The position numbers and the translations under genes are program-made. Under the pieces are notes generated by a model that ran no database searches, was not told the DNA's origin, and saw nothing but the letters and a program-made list of their open reading frames with translations. Shown one piece after another: positions 1 to 11,954 of a stretch of DNA of 64,000 nt; the first letter of the stretch is position 1; the number at the start of each line of letters is the position of its first letter. Origin of the DNA: Chelydra serpentina (taxonomy: Eukaryota; Chordata; Testudines; Chelydridae); contig JBAIAC010000006.1 of assembly GCA_037349315.1 (NCBI GenBank), positions 21,177,501 to 21,241,500 of the forward strand, given 5' to 3'.

Positions 1-630
1 TTGAAGAAATGCAGGATGCTTCCTGCACAAAGGATTACCATCTATAAATTACACAGGAGTAAGACTTGGATGGATTCGTTGGTAATATTGCCAACTTTGT
101 TAACATTACCAAGGAATTGAGTCCCATCAGGCAACTTTTAATGCAACATGTTTCATACAGAATACTGTCCCAATACTGAATTACCATAGAGTTCAGTTGC
201 TTTCACTGGGCACATGACACCTTTCACTGCACAGCATATGACCCCCCCCCCCCCCCTTGGATTTACTAGCTTTTTATGCTGTTTGAGAATACTGGTGTCA
301 GGGTTCCCTCCCCACTCTAAACTCTAGGGTAAAGATGTGGGGACCCACATGAAGAGCTCAGGTCTGATGCAGATAAATCCTCTCCCCCCTCCCCTTATTT
401 ATGACCACTGGTAAAATGTGCACATTGCCCAATGAGCTCTCTGGGAGTGGAAGAAACTGACACTGTTCTAATGCTAGTTCTTGGCTGAGTGCAGGTGATT
501 ATTCACTTTTGCCTCCATAGCTAATGTGGTAGCTACAGTAGCTGTTGCAGCACTTGGGTACCTCTAGCAACTTAAAACGTGACTTGCTTTTGGTGTTAAT
601 GGTCTCCAGCTAAATGCCTGGCTCTTTCAG
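1..630 (+). other. Left-edge intron of the ZP gene, no exon recognised
   Basis: This stretch leads to the splice acceptor that ends at 630. I see no exon with a convincing acceptor, donor and frame in it, so it is read as intron. It holds a run of 15 C at 242-256. The upstream exons (signal peptide, N-terminal ZP-N repeats, start of the ZP domain) must lie before the window. Confidence 0.55.
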
Positions 631-704
631 TTTGAGAACACCGTTATGAACTATGAAAATGATGTCTCCTACTTCAGACCTGGCAGCACTACACCAATAT
701 ACCA
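631..704 (+). CDS. ZPAX: ZPAX-like, first exon in window
   Basis: 74 bp after an acceptor ending at 630, entering in phase 0. It translates to the end of ZP-N (starts FENTVMNYENDVSYF) and ends two bases into a codon at donor GTAAGT (705-710). Confidence 0.85.
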
Positions 705-3700
705 GTAAGTATTGCTGTACAGATAGAAGGGGAAGGGTGGTCTTCTTCAAACCTGAAGATTCTAACCATCTCAACTCTACTTCCTCACTCCCAGACTGAA
801 GTGTGCATGTCAATATATAATAAATGAGACCATCGTTGTCCAGTACAGCTCCAAAAACAACCCAGCACCCAGTATTGAGCCAGGGTTTGGCTCTCTTGCA
901 CTAACCTTGAGGCTGTTCAAAGGTAAGGATGATGCTGAGCCAGCAGCCTAAAAGCTGGCTTTCCTAGGGGGTGGGGAGGTGGCTATGGAAGTAGCAGGAA
1001 GTGACTGCCCCTAGGATGCAATTTGCACTACTATTGCATCACTGATTGTAGTGACTTACAAGTGTAGAAATGTACACAGGGAGGGTGCCTCTTTAGCTTC
1101 CAGAAGAGGCTACATTTCTATTCTCTTTGCACCTTAACACCCTGCATCCTACACTGCTGGGACTCTGTACTAAGACATGGTATTTGACAAATGTGAAGGC
1201 AAACCAGACCAAAAGGTAATCTGCCTTTGTAAGGATGGAAACACAAGTGGGCAAGGGAAGATGAGCATGAAATCTAACTCTGGCCATGCCACTCTTCTCA
1301 AGAATGGCTTAGTCCTCAAATATGAAATTCACTTTCTGTACATGCTGCCTTTACACTAGGGGATCCAGGGGAGGGGTCTGATCTGAAGATCCCCCTCAGC
1401 CCTGATTTTTCATTCCCATTCTCCAAAGACAGTCCCCTCACACCCATGTGCTCACCCATAATCTGTAGCAAAATGAGATTGTGTAGGTGGGTGAGGACTT
1501 GACAAAAAATCCCTCTGGGAGAAGGGCTTGTCTAATGCATCAAGACTTAATACTCTTTTATTCTCCCTTCTAGATAAGTCTTATTCTGACTCCTACAAGG
1601 AGATAGAGTATCCTGTGGTAAAATACTTAAAAGAGGCACTGTATTTTGAAGTGGAACTGCTCCATTCTGAAGATCCACAGCTAGAACTGTATCTAGAAGA
1701 CTGTTGGGCTACTACTTCCCAGGACAGAGACAGCAGTCCACAGTGGTCTATTGTTACAGACAGGTAACAAAACAATGCTGCCCTCCCCGGAGTCTCCTAC
1801 CACACGCCACTGCTGCTTCTCCCACCCAGTAGCATAGCTGGGGGGGAGCAGCTACTCCCCCCCCCCCCCCCCGCCCCGAGGAAAAGCAGCGCTAAGGCGC
1901 CACTAGGGCAGCGCTTTAAAAGGCTCATGGCTCCTGCCGCAGCAAGCCACCCCTTGCCCCTCCACTCAGCTGCTGAGCGGGGAGACAACTGCCTGCCACC
2001 CCCCAAATCTTGGCACCCTAGGCAACCACCTAGGGTCACCTAGTGGGCACGCTGGCCCTGCCAGCAGCTCCTGCCACTGCGGGGAGCCGCAGGCCTTTTA
2101 AAGCACCGCCAGAGATCCGGTAGCAGCACTTTAAAGGTCCCAGGGCTCCAGCGGCTGGAGCCCCAGGCCCTTTAAAGCACTACATGGTGAGTGGAGGGGG
2201 AGGCGCCTTTTTATAGCACTGCTCCCCCCCTGTGCTTAAGACCTGGCTAAGCTACTGCTGTCTGCAGGTGCACTGCTCTGGCCTCTCTCTCCTTCCCTCA
2301 CCCCTCCCCCGCTGCCATGGTGCTGCCACTGGCTACACTGCTTAGGACTAGGAGCTTGTCTCCTGTTCTGTTGCACAGTCTCAGCTGAGCTGGCATGAGG
2401 GGACAGAGCTTCACTCAGGAGTGGGAGCTGTGGCTGCTGCTGTACTGAACAAGCATTCACGCTTCTGAGTGGTCTGCTTAAAGAGACCAAGTACTGACAC
2501 TGCCCTAGCACACTTGTGATGGTACATCTCCCCTTTTCCTGTCTCTCTGCAATGCACATAGTCTGTAATTTTATTCTTTCAAAGTTCACGAAGGATTACA
2601 GCACTCTTTTGATTGGTCTGCATGTCAACTTTATCTCCTGCTTAAACTGTTTTAATTTTTTGAGGCAGTGAGTTCTAAAATGCCTAATCTGTCTGGGTTG
2701 GAGTAATTATCATGACTGCTTTTTAACACGCGCTTTGTCATAAGTTAAAGTGGTACAATCCAATATCCTCATTCTAGAATGTAAATTTGTACTTAGTGCT
2801 AATATCAAAAAACCCTCAACTGTAGGCACTGCAGATGGAGGTTGCTTTTCAAATTGTAGTTTTTTAACTAAACTTCAAAGTTTTACAAAAATGCAATTCC
2901 ATTACTGGCAGTATCAGACTTGGCATCAAATGTTAATGAGTCATGTACAGGACTCAGAGCAGTAAACATAAATGCCAAAATAAAAATCATGCAAGTTCTT
3001 AATGGAAATCTTTTCTATGGAATTTAATAGAATAAAAACAAGAGTACTTAATGGCAGTAACAGCTGGCTTACTGTCTCTACTAAAGAGTGTAATGAAGTA
3101 TCAAACTTGTTTCTGATATCTGGTAAGGCTCTAAAACTGATCTCAAGGCTTGGGATTGGAAAGAATACATGCATATAGCATTTAGAATATGGCTTTAATG
3201 TTCCTATATCTTTATACAGGAATTAATAACTGATTGGTGGTAGTGCTCTTAAGTTATCTGCACCAACCAGGGGCTACACAGGCACCTGAAAACAAGTTGC
3301 CCCCTACCAAAATCTGAAATGGTTTCCCCTCATTCCTTCAAGTATTAACCTAAACTAGAGGGAAATCTTGGACACTTCCCCTGCCCCCCAAATCCCCACC
3401 CCAACCATACTTCCCCCACCTTCTCCCCTGAGTACACCACATTCCTGCTCCTCCCCTTCCCTCCCAGAGCTTGCTACAGCTGTTTGGCAGCAGCAAGCAC
3501 AGAGATAGGCAGAGGAGCAGGGACATGGCACACTCGGAGGAGGTGGGGTGGGGAGGGGAGCTTGACTGCTGGTAGATGCAGAGCACCCACTAACTTTTTC
3601 CCATGGGTGCCCTAGACCTGGAGCATCCAGAGTAAGCACCTATGTCTTGCAGCAGAGATAACGTACAATTCAAACACCATGAGTCTCCAAGACTGATTGG

Positions 3701-4687
3701 GCACTCAACCTGAGAGCAAGGACTGACCTGGATTTTTGTGCCACAGATCCTTTACTACTGAGCTACATCCACTACCATCGTCATGGCTAGGGAAGAATTC
3801 CTGTTGGCTTTTTTAACACATCTGCTTGAAGACAGTGCTATGTTGATGCATTTACCTTGCTAATCTAAGGCCTCTAACTCTACTCTTGCTTCTCCAAGCT
3901 GTGAGAATGCAGAGGACTCCCATCAAACAATCTTCCACAAAGTGGCTAGTGACTCAAGAGTGACATTTCCTAATCATCTGAAGAGATTTGAGGTGAAAAT
4001 GTTCACGTTCATGCAAGATGGAAATGCACTACTGGAAGAGGTGAGTAGTGCCTTGACTGGCACTTGGAGGCTGCAATGAGCCTGGCATGCCTGTATAAAA
4101 CAAGTAGTATTACAAAGGTTTAACCTGTCTCTACCTCCACCAGTCCTTCCTGGAGGTTACCAGAGTGACACTGTAGGGCGAAGGCAAGATGAGAACTGAA
4201 TCAAATGGCTGATGCACAATGAGCATGACCTTCCAAATCTGTGAAGGAAACATTGTAGCCACTGTAATTCTTCTGTATTTTGTAGATGTACTTCCACTGC
4301 AGTGTGGTGATATGTGATGCTAGGCGGCCAGCTTCAGATCTTCTTTGTGCAAGGAGCTGCATTCCTAGAAAACAGAGGCTTGGTAAGTAGATCAAGAAGG
4401 TTAACTCAGGCTCTAGTGATGCACACATCTTACCTCAAGTCCATTAGAGTGCAACAAGCTTTACCTACATTGACACATTCTATATGTCAAACTAAGTATT
4501 AACTGCAGGTGTAGTAGAACTTGGACCTCCAAGGAATAATGCTCATACCTGAAGTCTTAAATGGTTTTGCTGTGGGCTGGTCAGACTCCTGAGACTTATT
4601 TTTCTCTCTTCAGGTCGTAGTATTGAGGCATATCATAGGCATGGGCATGTGTCTTCTGGAACAGTCCTTGTGGAAAGTAAAAAATGA
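631..4687 (+). CDS. ZPAX: Zona pellucida (egg coat) glycoprotein, ZPAX-like, C-terminal half, six exons
   Basis: Egg-coat filament protein of the ZP2/ZPAX type, expected to be secreted by the oocyte or follicle and to polymerise through its ZP domain. Coding exons are 631-704, 795-922, 1574-1763, 3899-4040, 4286-4382 and 4614-4687. All junctions are GT-AG with compatible phases, giving 705 bp, or 234 residues plus TGA. The end of ZP-N is visible (YFRPGSTTPIYQLKCACQY), then the ZP-C module with cysteines in EDCWAT, SCENAED, FHCSVVIC and LCARSC. A basic furin-type site (IPRKQRLGR) and a hydrophobic patch (HVSSGTVLVES) follow, then the stop. One N-glycosylation sequon (NET) is present. There is no transmembrane segment. 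The ZP-domain call is near certain. ZPAX rather than ZP2 rests on proximity to MSGN1 and GEN1, because the diagnostic N-terminal repeats are outside the window. Confidence 0.85.
795..922 (+). CDS. ZPAX: ZPAX-like exon, ZP-N to ZP-C linker
   Basis: 128 bp from acceptor CCCAG (ends 794) to donor GTAAGG (923). It encodes LKCACQYIINETIVVQY with an NET glycosylation sequon, then a linker into the ZP-C start (LALTLRLFK). It completes the split Gln codon from the previous exon. Confidence 0.88.
1574..1763 (+). CDS. ZPAX: ZPAX-like exon, ZP-C core
   Basis: 190 bp from acceptor TTCTAG to donor GTAACA. It carries the signature ZP-C stretch EYPVVKYLKEALYFEVELL and EDCWAT. The open frame around it extends further left, but the acceptor fixes the exon start at 1574. 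Confidence 0.92.
1764..3898 (+). other. Intron of the ZPAX-like gene
   Basis: 2.1-kb intron. It holds a GC-rich hAT-like insertion (1827-2257), a run of 16 C at 1857-1872 and otherwise ordinary intronic sequence. A weak tRNA-like motif near 3750 (antisense) may be an old SINE remnant. Confidence 0.8.
1827..2257. mobile_element. GC-rich hAT-like element inside the ZPAX-like intron
   Basis: The left end CAGTAGCATAGC and the right end GCTAAGCTACTG are inverted complements and match the ends of the element at 19731-20050, which has a clear 8-bp duplication. No matching duplication is visible here, so the ends may be eroded or the element may be a composite. Open frames inside it are by-products of GC richness. 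Confidence 0.55.
3899..4040 (+). CDS. ZPAX: ZPAX-like exon, ZP-C
   Basis: 142 bp from acceptor CCAAG (ends 3898) to donor GTGAGT (4041). It encodes SCENAED, FHKVASDSRVTFPNHLKRF and EVKMFTF, strongly typical of ZP2/ZPAX ZP-C. Confidence 0.92.
4286..4382 (+). CDS. ZPAX: ZPAX-like exon, end of ZP-C and furin-type site
   Basis: 97 bp from acceptor TTGTAG to donor GTAAGT. It encodes MYFHCSVVICDA, LCARSC and IPRKQR. The Arg-X-X-Arg motif fits the consensus cleavage site that follows ZP domains. Confidence 0.92.
4614..4687 (+). CDS. ZPAX: ZPAX-like last coding exon
   Basis: It starts after acceptor CTTCAG (ends 4613) and codes GRSIEAYHRHGHVSSGTVLV, then ESKK and TGA at 4685-4687. The exon itself appears to run on to 4710, where CAAG/GTAATG makes a good donor. 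The stop would then lie 23 nt before the last exon junction, too close to trigger nonsense-mediated decay. Confidence 0.85.
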
Positions 4688-4802
4688 ATTGGATGCTATC
4701 ATCCTGCAAGGTAATGCATAAGGACACTAACATACTAAAGTGCTGCTACAGAAACCTGATCCATTACACTGCTAAAGCACTTTTTTTTTATTTTTTTCAC
4801 AG

Positions 4803-4885
4803 CTAAATGAAGACTGATACTTTGAACCTAATCTTTCTATATGCAAAAAATTATTAAATGAGAATTAAAGATGTCTGGTCTGGTC
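4803..4885 (+). terminator. Probable non-coding last exon and poly(A) signals of the ZPAX-like gene
   Basis: A long pyrimidine tract and CACAG acceptor end at 4802. ATTAAA hexamers stand at 4853-4858 and 4864-4869. Together with the donor at 4711 this reads as a short 3' UTR exon that ends the transcript near 4885. Confidence 0.55.
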
Positions 4886-4889
4886 TAGT

Positions 4890-7800
4890 CTTGTCCCTTC
4901 TTAACTGGAAGTAAGAATTGGTTTCAAATGCTGAACCATAACTCTTTAGATCTCCAAAATCTCTAGTTACTGAACATTGTTTTTTGGGGGTTTTTCCCCT
5001 CCCAGTGTCTACTTAATGCTTCAATATTGAAGCAATGGCTCATAAAGACACATCCTAGGTGTAACTAGCAGAAGCTTTCTCTTCCTATGGCGTTAGAGAG
5101 AGAGAGGACCAAGGAAAATCTAAACAGTCTAGTTAACTAGTGTTGAAAGCCATTTAGTATCTGCATAGTTACATATCCCATTTAACTTTCACAGAGCTCA
5201 TGGTGGGTCACATGAATTACTGAACCAAAATACCTGTTCATACTATTGGAAACTGACTCAAATGTTTCCCTTGGCTAACAGCCTTCTCTGAGGTCTTGTT
5301 TGCTACAGCTGTAGCATAAAGTGCTCTTAAGAACCTTCCCCAAAACAGAATATCCAACAAGCCTGCTCCCTCAATGTCCATTTCCAGTGTCTTTAAGCAC
5401 CCCTCCCCATCAAAACAGTGCTGCTCTGAAGCTAGTCTTAATCACTAGAGCAATCCAAAATGACTCATTCCTAAAATTAGGCTAGGCATGTAGGGATGAA
5501 CACCTCTAGTCAACTGTCCCATCTAAAACCATTTCTATTTAGAGAGCCTCTGGTTCAGGGTGTTGTGTGTTTTTTGGTTTTTTTTATAGCTACTAATGTT
5601 CAACATGGCTGATCCTAAAAGTTGTATAAAGCTGTAACTGGGTCAAACTGCCATAGGTCTTCCAAAAACATGGAAGAAGAAACCATGTCTCAAGTGACCA
5701 TTTAGGGCAATCCTTCACCTTCCTTCCTATTGTCCAAACTGCATATGTTATCAGGGCTTTGAATTTACTTGCACAAGCACATGTTGCTGCCTTTCAAGAG
5801 TGCTGTTAAGATCTAGTGGGATGCAAGTTCTTAAATTGTGGTTCAAGAAACTTAATTCCTCCCCTACCATAGAGATTAACAATCTGTCACTTGACCTGCT
5901 GTCACTTGACCTGCAAGTTGTGCTTGCTCTAGTAGGGACTTAAAATTAATCTTATAGCCTCCTCCTAGCAAGTCCCATTACATTTAAGTATGGAGGGCTA
6001 ATGTATAGGTACTGTGTTTTCCTACTAAACCATCTTGAGCTGAAATTGTAAAACTGCAGAATGCTGGTTCTGAATGCTGCTTTCTAGGTGCAGTTTTTTT
6101 ATAACCGCATAGCCAAGATCACAATCTTGTACAACTTGGTTTGCCAGAATCAAGTGGGTACATTGACAGGATTGAACTAGTTTGGGCAATAGCTGGTTGG
6201 AGGAAGATGGCAAACTAAACTCTCTCCTCAAGGGTGAGGACAGAAGTTCCTTCTGAAGGGAAAGCTAAACTTTATTGGACTCCCTGCTCTATTTCTTTCC
6301 CCCCCCCCCCCCATGGCTTAACTTCTCTAGACTATCAAGAACTATCCTTGTGCAACCTCTTATTACCTCTCTTAATCTGCACTACTGGGCTGCTCTGTTA
6401 CTTGAGGCTGTGTGCAGGACAAACTTCTGTTACCCGCCACCGATTGCAGTCTGACCTAGATCTTTGCTACCACTTTACCATGTAAAGAAGCTACTATATT
6501 GTAGCATAGTAACTAATTTGTATCGTAGTGTGGAAATAGCTCTAAAGTTGCTGCTGGATAAATTCACAATAATGCAGAGAATTGTTGGTGCAGAGGCTAA
6601 AAAAACTTCTTAATTAAACTGAAGTTCATGTGCATTCAGCAGTGCCAGAGCATTTAACACTTTCTGGCCAAACATCTGCCAAATAAAACATTGCTCTGGT
6701 AGCCTGAAATTCTCTTCTGCCAACTTGCTGACAGTTTCTGCTAGCTCTACTGTTTCTTCCAGTGCAAGAAGCATCTTGGTGTGCTACCACAGTAACTTGA
6801 CCACATTGGAGATCCTGCAGAACTCATAGGTGGAGAGATCCTTTAGAGTGATTTCTTACTGGTCAAAGGAAAAACTAAAATGAAATGGTGTACTAAACTC
6901 CAAGCATGGAGAGCTATACAAAATGGAAGGAGGTAATGCTGGTATTGACTGTCTAAGAGCAGATTTCTTAATGCCCTTGAGCTTCTGTGCTCCTTTCAAA
7001 GGCTGTCAGCATATTCTTGGCTGGCAGACAGAGCAATGATTGTCTAAAATCATTAGTGCTGGAGTACAGCCCATCTGTTCAAGACTGAACACCAACCTTA
7101 CAGAAACATTGTCTCAAAGGACACTCTGTCCTTATGGTAAACTAAAAATTGCATAGGCCAGTTGACTCCTGGAACAGTACCTCTTCCCCCTAGTGGTCAG
7201 TTTTAGAGCTTCATCTCTGCCAGAATGACAGACTGAAGTCCTAGATGTGGGGGTATCTTATTTCTGTTCTCCCCAACTTTTTCCCTCCCAAGAATATGAA
7301 TGTAACAGGGAAGTCTTTCAACCTTCCCTATGGGAGGTAGAATTTTATAGTAAAATCCCAAACACCAACTATCCTCAAGGCTAAGTTTGTTTTGAATGGT
7401 ACCATATTGAAGCTAAACTCTAAAAATCCAGTCTAAAGTCAGAGCAACAGTCTACCTATTACTCCGGCATTGTCAAACAAGCTAAGATCACATTCATAGT
7501 TAAATGTACAGATTTGTACTGCTCCATTAAACTGGAGCATATCCATTTTAAAACTTGATGCTTTTTCCTGGAGCCTCTCCCTCTGACAAGGGCAACAATC
7601 CTCCATTCAAAAACAAGAGGCCCAAAGTATGTTCATTTCTTTTTAGGAAAGTTATCAGAAAGATGGAGTGTAAACAGATCTTTTTGCTGCAAGGAACAGC
7701 TCCAAATAGTATGTGTAATCAAATCACTTTCTAACATTAGCATGACAATGCTAATTCTGTCAGTAAAGACAATTGGTGACTAGTTATCTAGAGCTACAGC

Positions 7801-8422
7801 ATAAAATGGGGCATAATCCTTCCTCTAAATATTGGCTTTGACTTGTGCCTCATTTAAACCATTTAGCTGGGATATAGCTGTGCTTAGATACTAGCTCAAA
7901 GCAAGCTCTGTGAATGCTTAGTGTTAATTGAAACGGGTAAATATGCCAAAGACACATGCATTAATCTGCTCATGACTATCTAGAATACCTTGTAGTTACT
8001 GTTCTGCCTGTCTCTAGGCAACCACATGGAGCATGTGTTGCACTTCTCCCTTTCTGCCCTGTCCCCAAAGATCTTAATTGTAAACACAATTGTTAATCAC
8101 TCCTGAAACTTTCCTTAAAGATTAAGTAAACTCAAGTAACAAGTTTGCAGATGCCTGTTCCTATTTGTGTGCTGAAGGTAGTGACTTGATCTGATTTATA
8201 GGCATTAAGCTTTGTAAACAAGCATTGTCTAGATAGCATCAAAGAAATATTCACAGTTGTAGTCGCTGAAGGGACTACTAAGTCATGTAGTCGTAGTGGC
8301 CTGATAGACAGAAGCCAGTTTCACCCAGCTAGCCCTATAGTGAGCCCAATTAACTTTAGGTAAAAGCATGACTTCCAATAAGGTCTTCAAACAAATACTT
8401 CTATGCCTCAATGGATGGAGAA
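4890..8422. other. Intergenic, no recognised gene
   Basis: No exon or clear repeat is recognised. Small items are a run of 14 C at 6299-6312 and a short tandem duplication (GTCACTTGACCTGC twice) near 5886-5915. Open frames here are short and lack homology that I recognise. Confidence 0.6.
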
Positions 8423-8430
8423 CCTACTAT

Positions 8431-8569
8431 TAAGGTGACCAGATGTCCTGATTTTTTTTTATATGAACAGTCCCAATATTTGGAGATTTTTGTCTTGTAA
8501 AGGCACCTATTACCCCCCCCCCCCCTTCATCCCATCCCAATTTTTTCATACTTGCTGTCTGTCACCCTA
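8431..8569. mobile_element. hAT MITE, TAGGGTGACC family, copy A
   Basis: 139 bp flanked by a perfect 8-bp duplication CCTACTAT (8423-8430 and 8570-8577). The ends are TAAGGTGACCAGATGTCC and its near-complement GTCACCCTA. The interior has the TTTGGAGATTTTT and poly-C segments shared with the copies at 26205 and 63338. The 8-bp duplication places it with hAT. Confidence 0.9.
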
Positions 8570-8577
8570 CCTACTAT

Positions 8578-9437
8578 TCCCTTAGTCTGTTCTGAGGGCT
8601 AGTTGCCTTTTTTATTACAATATTTACATTTAGAATTGTCTGGCTTTAGCTTCTAGCCATTGCTGCCTGTTATACCTTCCTCTACTAAATGAGACTCAGT
8701 AGCTGGTGTACAGTATTCTCCCTGTGAAGGTACTTAAACACAGTAATCAGGCACTTTTTTTAAGCCTTTAAAGAATTTTTTTTTTTTTAAACCACCATAC
8801 AGTAGGAGCTAAAGGTGTAACTCTTTCCTCCCTCTCCCCCATTCTCTCTGTTTGTTTATACTCCTGGTAATGTACCTATTGGGTTCCGGGAAGTGGGCGG
8901 CAGCTGAGCCATACAGAGTATTTATCTACAGGTTGCAGGCAGGCATGTAATCAACATGGCTCAGCTGTTCTTCTGCTGCAGCTACACTTAAACTTATTAG
9001 CTCTCATTGAACTCAAGAAGACTAGCACAAGTGTGTACATGAAAAAGGGAATAGTACCTGTAATGTAGTAGAATCATATGGTATAAATCTTAAGTCTTAA
9101 ACCTACTTCTAGGGCAGTTTTTCAATATCCCTTTTAACACAGGGACACTAAAACACTGACATTGGGGTATTGGTCTAGCTTATACCATGTATAGAGGTAA
9201 AATTACCATCCTCCTGATGCATTCCTGTCCTGTAAAGTGGAGGATCACATTAATCCATTGGGGGGGAGGGGAGCCCTCAGACTCACTGCTTTCCAAGATA
9301 GGTCATGCCTAGAGAATGGGGGACTAGTTCCTTGTTGTAAATGTTCAACCTTTCATGGACTGCTAAAATGTGTGTTTGAAAGGGCCCAGATTACCAAATG
9401 ATCCAGACTGCTGTGCGACTACCTTGTCACTATCCCT
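8578..9437. other. Intergenic, no recognised feature
   Basis: AT-rich unique-looking sequence with several A/T homopolymers. Nothing in it could be assigned. Confidence 0.55.
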
Positions 9438-9439
9438 TT

Positions 9440-10110
9440 ACTCTCTGCTAAGCTGTTTGCAAACTCTGGCACTATTTACTTCCATATCCTTGATGAAAAG
9501 GTTGAGTAGCACAGGGCTCTGTACAACTCCACTAGAAACACAGCCATTGAGTACTGAGCCAGTTCTTTGTCCTAGTATTATGCCATTACATAGACCAACT
9601 GACAAATAGTGCCAATAAACAGTTTCATGGAAATTGTCTTGTCCAACATACAGTTTCAAAGAAGGAAATAAAGATGTTTGACTCAAGTCTATTCTGGTAC
9701 CTTTAGCAATCAGTAGAATTGCATCAGCTCCTCCACTTATTTTGCTTTGGATTGATGTTACTATAACCGGTCTATAGCTGCTGTAAGGATAATAGAACAC
9801 TTTTTTTTTTTTTAAATAAAGAATTTCCCTAGTATTCAAATTCACTTAAATGGGTTTCTGGACCAGAGGAAAATCTGCATAATCACCTTTAAACTCCTGC
9901 ATGCAAGTTTTCTGGGCCTTCTGACTCAAATTTATCCATGATATGTCAAACATCCTTTCCTACTACTAATTGATTGGAAAGCTCTTCATCTGATTAATCT
10001 TGCTGCCTTCCAAATACAAAACAGAAATGTTTCAATGTTTTCCCCTGTTTATTAGTAACAATTTCACTGTTCCCATCTAGCAATAGACCTATCCCAGTGT
10101 TAGGATTTCT
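9440..10110 (-). mobile_element. CR1 LINE fragment (reverse transcriptase region), antisense
   Basis: Read on the - strand it contains a decayed reverse-transcriptase block (SPVLLNLFIKDME, related to the CR1 VLGPVLFNIFINDLD motif). A GLCNGIILGQRTGSVLNGC-like stretch and a region reading as the CR1 domain upstream of the palm follow. Frameshifts and stops break the frame. It is a dead copy. Confidence 0.75.
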
Positions 10111-10114
10111 TTTG

Positions 10115-10660
10115 GTACTTCTAAGAATACCCATACTCCCTCAGACTAATGGTCCATCTAACACAGGGGCCAGTATGAGCTGATTAGAGAATGAACGGAA
10201 CAAGGCAATTTAGCAAAATCACCAATCCTCTGTCAAGTTCTGGCTTATCCCAGTTAGAAGTTTAGGGGTACCCAGAGCATGCGGTTGCCTCCCTGATCAG
10301 CTTGGTTAATAGGACCTATCCTCCATGAACTTATGTAACTTTTTTGGAACTCAGTTACACTCCTGGCCTTTACAACATGGCCTGGCAAGAAGTTCCACAG
10401 GGTCACTGTAATTGTGTGAAGTGTGTTTTGGGTTTTTTGGGGTGTCTTTAAACTTGTTACCTATTTCACCAGGTGTCTCCTGGTTCTTGTGCTTTGTGTA
10501 GGGGTAAATAACACTTGAGAGTACATAAAATCATATCTCCCCTTAGTTGTCCCTTTTCTAAGTAGATAGGGCTAGTCTTTTTAATATTTCCTCATATGGA
10601 AGCTGTTCCACACTCCTAATGTTCTACTTCTCTGAATGTTTTCCAATTCTAGTATCTTTC
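10115..10660 (-). mobile_element. CR1 LINE 3' end, antisense
   Basis: The + strand matches the antisense of the turtle CR1 3' region: CTCAGACTAATGGTCCATCT near the tail, then CTCCATGAACTTATGTAAC, AAGTTCCACAGGGT and CATATCTCCCCTTAGTTGTC. Because it begins with the 3' tail, it is a separate insertion from the CR1 fragment immediately to its left. Confidence 0.8.
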
Positions 10661-10699
10661 TTAGAGACATAGTATTGTACTATTTTCTTCTCCTGATGT

Positions 10700-11250
10700 C
10701 TTGCTTCCACTATCCTTTTTTTGCACCTGCTGGATATCAGCTGGCAGCTTCTTCATGAAGCCATGAGCACAGGGGTGTACCTGGCACAGTTTACCACTGT
10801 CCCTGAAACTTGTCCCTTTTTGTGGTGTGAGGGAGACCCTGGCGTGCACGTACCTTTGGTGTGCCAGGCTGCAGCCCCTCTTCCGGCTCCTCCAGAACTT
10901 CCTTATTGATGTTCTGGCTGCACTTTTCCCTGCACTTATTTATTTGCACACACCCAACCCGAAGCCCCACAAAGTTGTGGGACAACCACATCAACCTTCT
11001 CCTAGCCATGGCCAAGGTGGCCATTCGCAACACCATGGAGAGGAGGTTGGTAGAAGAGGAGCCTTGTGACTGGGGAACTGTCTTTCTTTTAGCTATTTAC
11101 ATATCCAGGCAGAGTTCCTCTGGGCAGCATCCGCCAGCTCTCTCGACACCTTTGGGGAGCAATGGGCGCTGTCCAGGGTTCTTTGCTCTGGGTTCCCTAG
11201 TTTTGGCCCTCACATCTGTTCCGGTTATTGCCTTCGTTATCCCCTGAACT
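10700..11250 (+). mobile_element. Degenerate LINE-like coding remnant
   Basis: Two overlapping + frames read as one shifted protein with segments such as LWDNHINLLLAMAKVAIRN and GTVFLLAIYISRQ. These resemble the C-terminal part of some non-LTR retrotransposon ORFs as I remember them. The frame switches near 10950. No host gene family is recognised, so a decayed retroelement is the best reading. Confidence 0.4.
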
Positions 11251-11468
11251 TGGTTGGGGTTTGGGTTCAGTAGCGTCTCCCTAAGCTGGGGCAGGCGCTT
11301 TTAGCACTGATGTTTGCTTCCATCCTGGTGCTCAAAAGGACTATCCATTTTTGCACAGTAACAGATTAGTTTGGAAAGATATTTCTCCTCTCTGGAAGGT
11401 GGGGGGAATAAGTGAGTTAACGCTTTTCCCCCCTTCCCCCTCCTCTCTCTAGAATATTCTTCCTAGAC

Positions 11469-11954
11469 CAGGGGTTCTGACCCCTCAGAGGGTCATTAGG
11501 TTATTACATGGAGGGTCACAAGCTGTCAGCCTCCACACCAAACTCCACTTTGCCTCCAGCATTTATAATGGTATTAACTGCATTTTAAAAATGTTTTTAA
11601 GGGGAGGGGGTCACACTCCGAGGCTTGCTGTGTGAAAAGGTTTCAGTGTAGTAGCTGTGTTAGTCTGTGTCAGCAAAAAGAAAACAAGAAAAATATCTGT
11701 GGCACCTTAGAGACTAATAAATTGATTTCAGCATAAGCTTTCGTGGGTTAAGAACCCACTTCATCGGATGCATGATAGGAACATATAGTAATCAGATATT
11801 TATACATGTTCCATTCATGCATCCGATGAAGTGGGTTCTTAACCCACGAAAGCTTATGCTGAAATAAATTTGTTAGTCTCTAAGGTGCCACAGGTATTTT
11901 CCTTGTTTTCTTTATGTGAAAAGGGTCACTAGTACAAAAGTTTGAGAACCCCTG
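11469..11954. mobile_element. hAT element (CAGGGGTTCT family) carrying a nested foldback repeat
   Basis: Bounded by a perfect 8-bp duplication TCCTAGAC (11461-11468 and 11955-11962). The ends are CAGGGGTTCTGACCCC and GTTTGAGAACCCCTG. The element is interrupted at 11641-11914 by a foldback repeat; its own sequence resumes with GGGTCACTAGTAC. Confidence 0.92.
11641..11914. repeat. Foldback repeat, copy 1, nested in the hAT at 11469
   Basis: 274-bp near-perfect inverted repeat. The arms hold CTTAGAGACTAATAAATT and GCATAAGCTTTCGTGGGTT on the left and their complements on the right, meeting around 11775-11815. The left end carries about 35 extra bases (TTTCAGTGTAGTAGCTGTG and following) that the right arm lacks. 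Target duplication TGTGAAAAGG flanks it (11631-11640 and 11915-11924). The family is common in turtles. Confidence 0.9.

Noticed and set aside
9438..9845. 135-codon frame on - as a host gene
   Set aside because: It reads as a decayed CR1 reverse transcriptase.
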